Shown here in pieces: positions 5,770 to 7,527 of a stretch of DNA of 7,527 nt. Under the pieces are notes generated by a model. It was given only the letters and a program-made list of their open reading frames with translations. It ran no database searches and was not told where the DNA came from. Location: contig CAZWUL010000049.1 in NCBI GenBank assembly GCA_964636625.1, forward strand, positions 1 to 7,527. The letters run 5' to 3'. Within the stretch, counting starts at the first letter, position 1, and each line of letters begins with the position of its first letter. The translations under genes and the position numbers were made by a program. This DNA is from CAZWUL01 sp964636625 (GTDB lineage: Bacteria; Atribacterota; Phoenicimicrobiia; Phoenicimicrobiales; Stramentimicrobiaceae).

Positions 5770-6948
5770 TTAATCAGAATCATAAATATATTCAAATGGA
5801 GGGGATTTTGATATGTTATACTGATAAAGAATATATTCCAATATTCTTTTTGCGGCCTGTCCATCTCCGTAGGGAGATTTATTTATCACCATTTTTTTGT
5901 ATTCAGCTTGATTTAAAAGCAATCTTTCAATTTCTTTTTCTATATTTTCAGTAGTAGTTCCCACTAATTTTGCAGCTCCAATTTTGACTACTTCCGGTCT
6001 TTCTGTTTCTGTTCTTAATATTAAGACTGGTTTACCCAGTGCCGGGGCTTCTTCCTGTATCCCCCCTGAGTCAGTCAAGACCAGGGTAGATAAAGACATG
6101 ATATTAGCCATTTCCTGATAATCCAGTGGCTCAGATAAAATAATACTTTCCTCTTTTTGTAAATACTTGAAGACAATATTTCGAATTTTTGGATTTTTAT
6201 GAATTGGAAAAACTATTACCATATTTGTATGTTTATCAATTATTTTTAATAATGCCCGAGAAAGATTTACAAGTGATTCTCCCCAATTTTCACGCCTGTG
6301 CATTGTAACTAATAACAACTTTTTCCCGCTGGCAATCGCGTTATTTATTCTGTTATTTGAAAATAAAAAACCCTTATCCTGCATTAACATTAATGCATCT
6401 ATTACCGTATTTCCTGATAAAAAAATCTTATCCTTTGTAACTCCCTCTTTAAGTAAATCCTGTACAGCATTTTTAGTTGGTGCAAAATGATAGTCAGCCA
6501 AAACAGTTGTTAATCTTCTATTCATCTCTTCTGGATAGGGATAATATTTTTTTGCTGTTCTTAGTCCTGCTTCAATATGCCCCACTTTTATTTTTTGGTA
6601 AAAAGCAGCAAGTGCACCTGAAAATGTGGTAGTTGTATCTCCTTGAACCAGGACTATATCTGGCTGGCTCTTCTGGAGCACTTTCTCTAATTTTATTAAT
6701 AGCTGGGAATTAATTTTAGACAAGGATTGTCCGTGTTTCATTATATTCAAGTCAAAATCAGGATGAATTTTGAAAAGTTTAATCATTTGGTCCATCATTT
6801 CCCGATGTTGGCCAGATAATATAATTATCGGCTTTACCAATTCCGGGTATTTTCTAGCCTCTTTTATTACAGGATACATCTTAATCGTTTCAGGTCTGGT
6901 TCCAAAAATAAATGCTATTGATATTTTTTTATTCTTTTTTACCTTCAT
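5770..6948 (-). CDS. wecB: UDP-N-acetylglucosamine 2-epimerase (non-hydrolysing)
   Basis: Interconverts UDP-GlcNAc and UDP-ManNAc in the cytoplasm, feeding ManNAc-containing surface polysaccharides, teichoic-acid linkage units or glycans. The 392-aa protein has the complete family set: FGTRPETIKMYPV at 15-27, GQHREM at 46-51, QGDTTTT at 102-108 (D104), HIEAGLRT at 124-131 (E127), PEEMNRR at 139-145, VTMHRREN at 214-221 (H217) and TDSGGIQEEAPALGKPV at 292-308. These correspond to the catalytic Asp, Glu, Glu and His of E. coli WecB. The retained GQHREM and EAGLRT regions fit the bacterial non-hydrolysing form. The ATG at 6946-6948 has GGAAG 9 nt upstream and lies inside the end of the dCMP deaminase gene (20-bp overlap), suggesting coupled translation. 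No glycan genes adjoin it here, so the end product is unknown. Confidence 0.93.
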   Translation of the reverse strand: MKVKKNKKISIAFIFGTRPETIKMYPVIKEARKYPELVKPIIILSGQHREMMDQMIKLFKIHPDFDLNIMKHGQSLSKINSQLLIKLEKVLQKSQPDIVLVQGDTTTTFSGALAAFYQKIKVGHIEAGLRTAKKYYPYPEEMNRRLTTVLADYHFAPTKNAVQDLLKEGVTKDKIFLSGNTVIDALMLMQDKGFLFSNNRINNAIASGKKLLLVTMHRRENWGESLVNLSRALLKIIDKHTNMVIVFPIHKNPKIRNIVFKYLQKEESIILSEPLDYQEMANIMSLSTLVLTDSGGIQEEAPALGKPVLILRTETERPEVVKIGAAKLVGTTTENIEKEIERLLLNQAEYKKMVINKSPYGDGQAAKRILEYILYQYNISKSPPFEYIYDSD

Positions 6949-7384
6949 AATAAATAACTTCCACTTTTGCCTCTCTTAGCAATTTCCTGGCCAATTCGTC
7001 AGGATAATTTTTCCGAAAAAAGATTTTTACAATTCCGGCATTGATTATCATTTTAACGCAGGTTATACAGGGTTGTTCAGTACAGTATAGATAGCTACCT
7101 TCTATACTTATACCATACATAGCAGCCTGAATGATAGCATTTTGTTCAGCATGCAAACCCCTGCATAATTCCTGGTGTTCACCGGAGGGAATGCTCAATT
7201 TTTCTCGCAAACAGCCGACCTCTTCACAGTGAGCTAATCCTCGAGGTGCACCATTGTATCCGGTAGCCAGAATTCTTTTTTCCTTAACAATTACTGCTCC
7301 AACTTTTCTGCGTAAGCAGGTTGACCTACTGGCAACCAAGCTGGTAATTTCCATAAAATATTCATCCCAGGAAGGCCTGGACAT
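6929..7384 (-). CDS. dCMP deaminase (ComEB-like)
   Basis: Zinc-dependent cytidine/deoxycytidylate deaminase family; it most likely converts dCMP to dUMP, the substrate of thymidylate synthase. In 151 aa the catalytic signature is HAEQNA at 78-83 (H78 ligand, E80 proton shuttle) with PCITC at 105-109 (C106 and C109 ligands). C53, C58, H70 and C74 form the extra cysteine/histidine cluster typical of dCMP deaminases rather than of CDA or tRNA deaminases, and TGYNGAPRG at 41-49 is the family's substrate loop. Length matches the family. The ATG at 7382-7384 has an excellent GGAGG with a 6-nt spacer. Its stop overlaps the wecB start, and dcmp deaminase-wecB adjacency is also found upstream of ATP synthase genes in some Clostridia. 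The upstream leader is occupied by heptamer repeats. In-vivo role follows from family, with no contrary sign. Confidence 0.93.
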   Translation of the reverse strand: MSRPSWDEYFMEITSLVASRSTCLRRKVGAVIVKEKRILATGYNGAPRGLAHCEEVGCLREKLSIPSGEHQELCRGLHAEQNAIIQAAMYGISIEGSYLYCTEQPCITCVKMIINAGIVKIFFRKNYPDELARKLLREAKVEVIYYEGKKE

Positions 7385-7404
7385 TGTTAACCTCCAAAAT
7401 TAAA

Positions 7405-7470
7405 ACAGTATACAGTATTATGTATACCGTATAACGTTAAATACAGTATCGAGTATATAGTATGTAGTAT
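7405..7470. repeat. Degenerate tandem heptamer array (NNAGTAT)
   Basis: On the plus strand two blocks of 7-bp units are visible: ACAGTAT, ACAGTAT, TATGTAT, ACCGTAT (7405-7432), then after a 10-bp interruption ACAGTAT, CGAGTAT, ATAGTAT, GTAGTAT (7443-7470). The first two bases vary while AGTAT is mostly kept; on the minus strand the unit reads ATACTNN. The array begins 10 bp upstream of the dCMP deaminase Shine-Dalgarno sequence, so it probably lies in the leader or promoter region. Several units resemble -10 hexamers on the minus strand, and no better promoter could be picked out. Confidence 0.7.
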
Positions 7471-7477
7471 TGAGTCT

Positions 7478-7526
7478 AAGATAAGAAGAAACAATAACTA
7501 ACAGATGAAAACAGTGTTCTTATCTT
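7478..7526. repeat. 10-bp perfect inverted repeat at the window edge
   Basis: AAGATAAGAA (7478-7487) and TTCTTATCTT (7517-7526) are exact reverse complements separated by 29 bp. The stem is A+T-rich and lacks an adjoining U-tract, so it is a poor intrinsic terminator. It flanks the heptamer array directly. It might be the end of a small repeat element, a protein-binding site or chance; the window stops one base after it. Confidence 0.4.
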
Positions 7527-7527
7527 G

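Noticed and set aside
3856..6979. Plus-strand open frames at 3856-4095, 4175-4387, 5430-5645 and 6770-6979
   Set aside because: They are antisense to the PfkB, rhomboid and wecB genes, or run from the rhomboid gene into its AT-rich upstream gap; no family motif or convincing initiation signal was seen.
7405..7470. CRISPR array
   Set aside because: Units are only 7 bp and directly tandem with no unique spacers, and no cas gene is near.

Overview
The window is a compact, AT-rich (roughly one third G+C by eye) bacterial chromosomal segment with nine protein genes, all on the minus strand, so it is read from right to left. No tRNA, rRNA, CRISPR array, insertion sequence or phage gene was seen. 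The gene set is mostly housekeeping. The run tmk - holB - ricT-like PSP1 gene - tRNA1(Val) methyltransferase gene matches the order of the Bacillus/Clostridium tmk-holB-yaaT-yabB block, without yaaQ, yaaR or yabA. Low G+C, Firmicutes-like order and Thermotoga-like features in the sugar kinase suggest an anaerobe of a deep, low-GC lineage (Atribacterota-like, a Clostridia relative or similar). That placement is inference only.

Layout in direction of transcription. Right edge (7385-7527): a noncoding leader with a tandem heptamer array (NNAGTAT on the plus strand) and a 10-bp inverted repeat at the window edge. Unit 1 (7384-5770): a dCMP deaminase gene whose end overlaps the start of a UDP-GlcNAc 2-epimerase gene by 20 bp. 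A 220-bp gap follows, with a probable extended -10 promoter and AT palindromes. Unit 2 (5549-4860): a single gene for a rhomboid intramembrane protease, ended by a long hairpin whose upstream arm lies in its last codons. A textbook-like sigma70 promoter (TTGATA, 17 bp, TATAAT) starts directly after this hairpin. Unit 3 (4742-52): a PfkB sugar kinase homologue, a two-CBS-domain protein, thymidylate kinase, DNA polymerase III delta', a RicT/PSP1 protein and a TrmN6-type tRNA methyltransferase, tightly packed or overlapping and probably one operon. Left edge (1-51): a short noncoding stretch with a possible decayed copy of the heptamer array in the opposite orientation.

Together the genes serve pyrimidine deoxynucleotide supply (dCMP deaminase gives dUMP, which becomes dTMP and is then phosphorylated by Tmk), the replisome clamp loader (delta'), RNA modification or processing (TrmN6, RicT) and cell-surface sugar precursors (UDP-ManNAc). 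No overtly new multi-gene system is visible. The items most worth a second look are the PfkB protein, whose family GAGD active-site motif reads GTAE; the Asn-rich tail of the PSP1 protein, overprinted on the start of the methyltransferase gene; and the heptamer arrays at the window edges.
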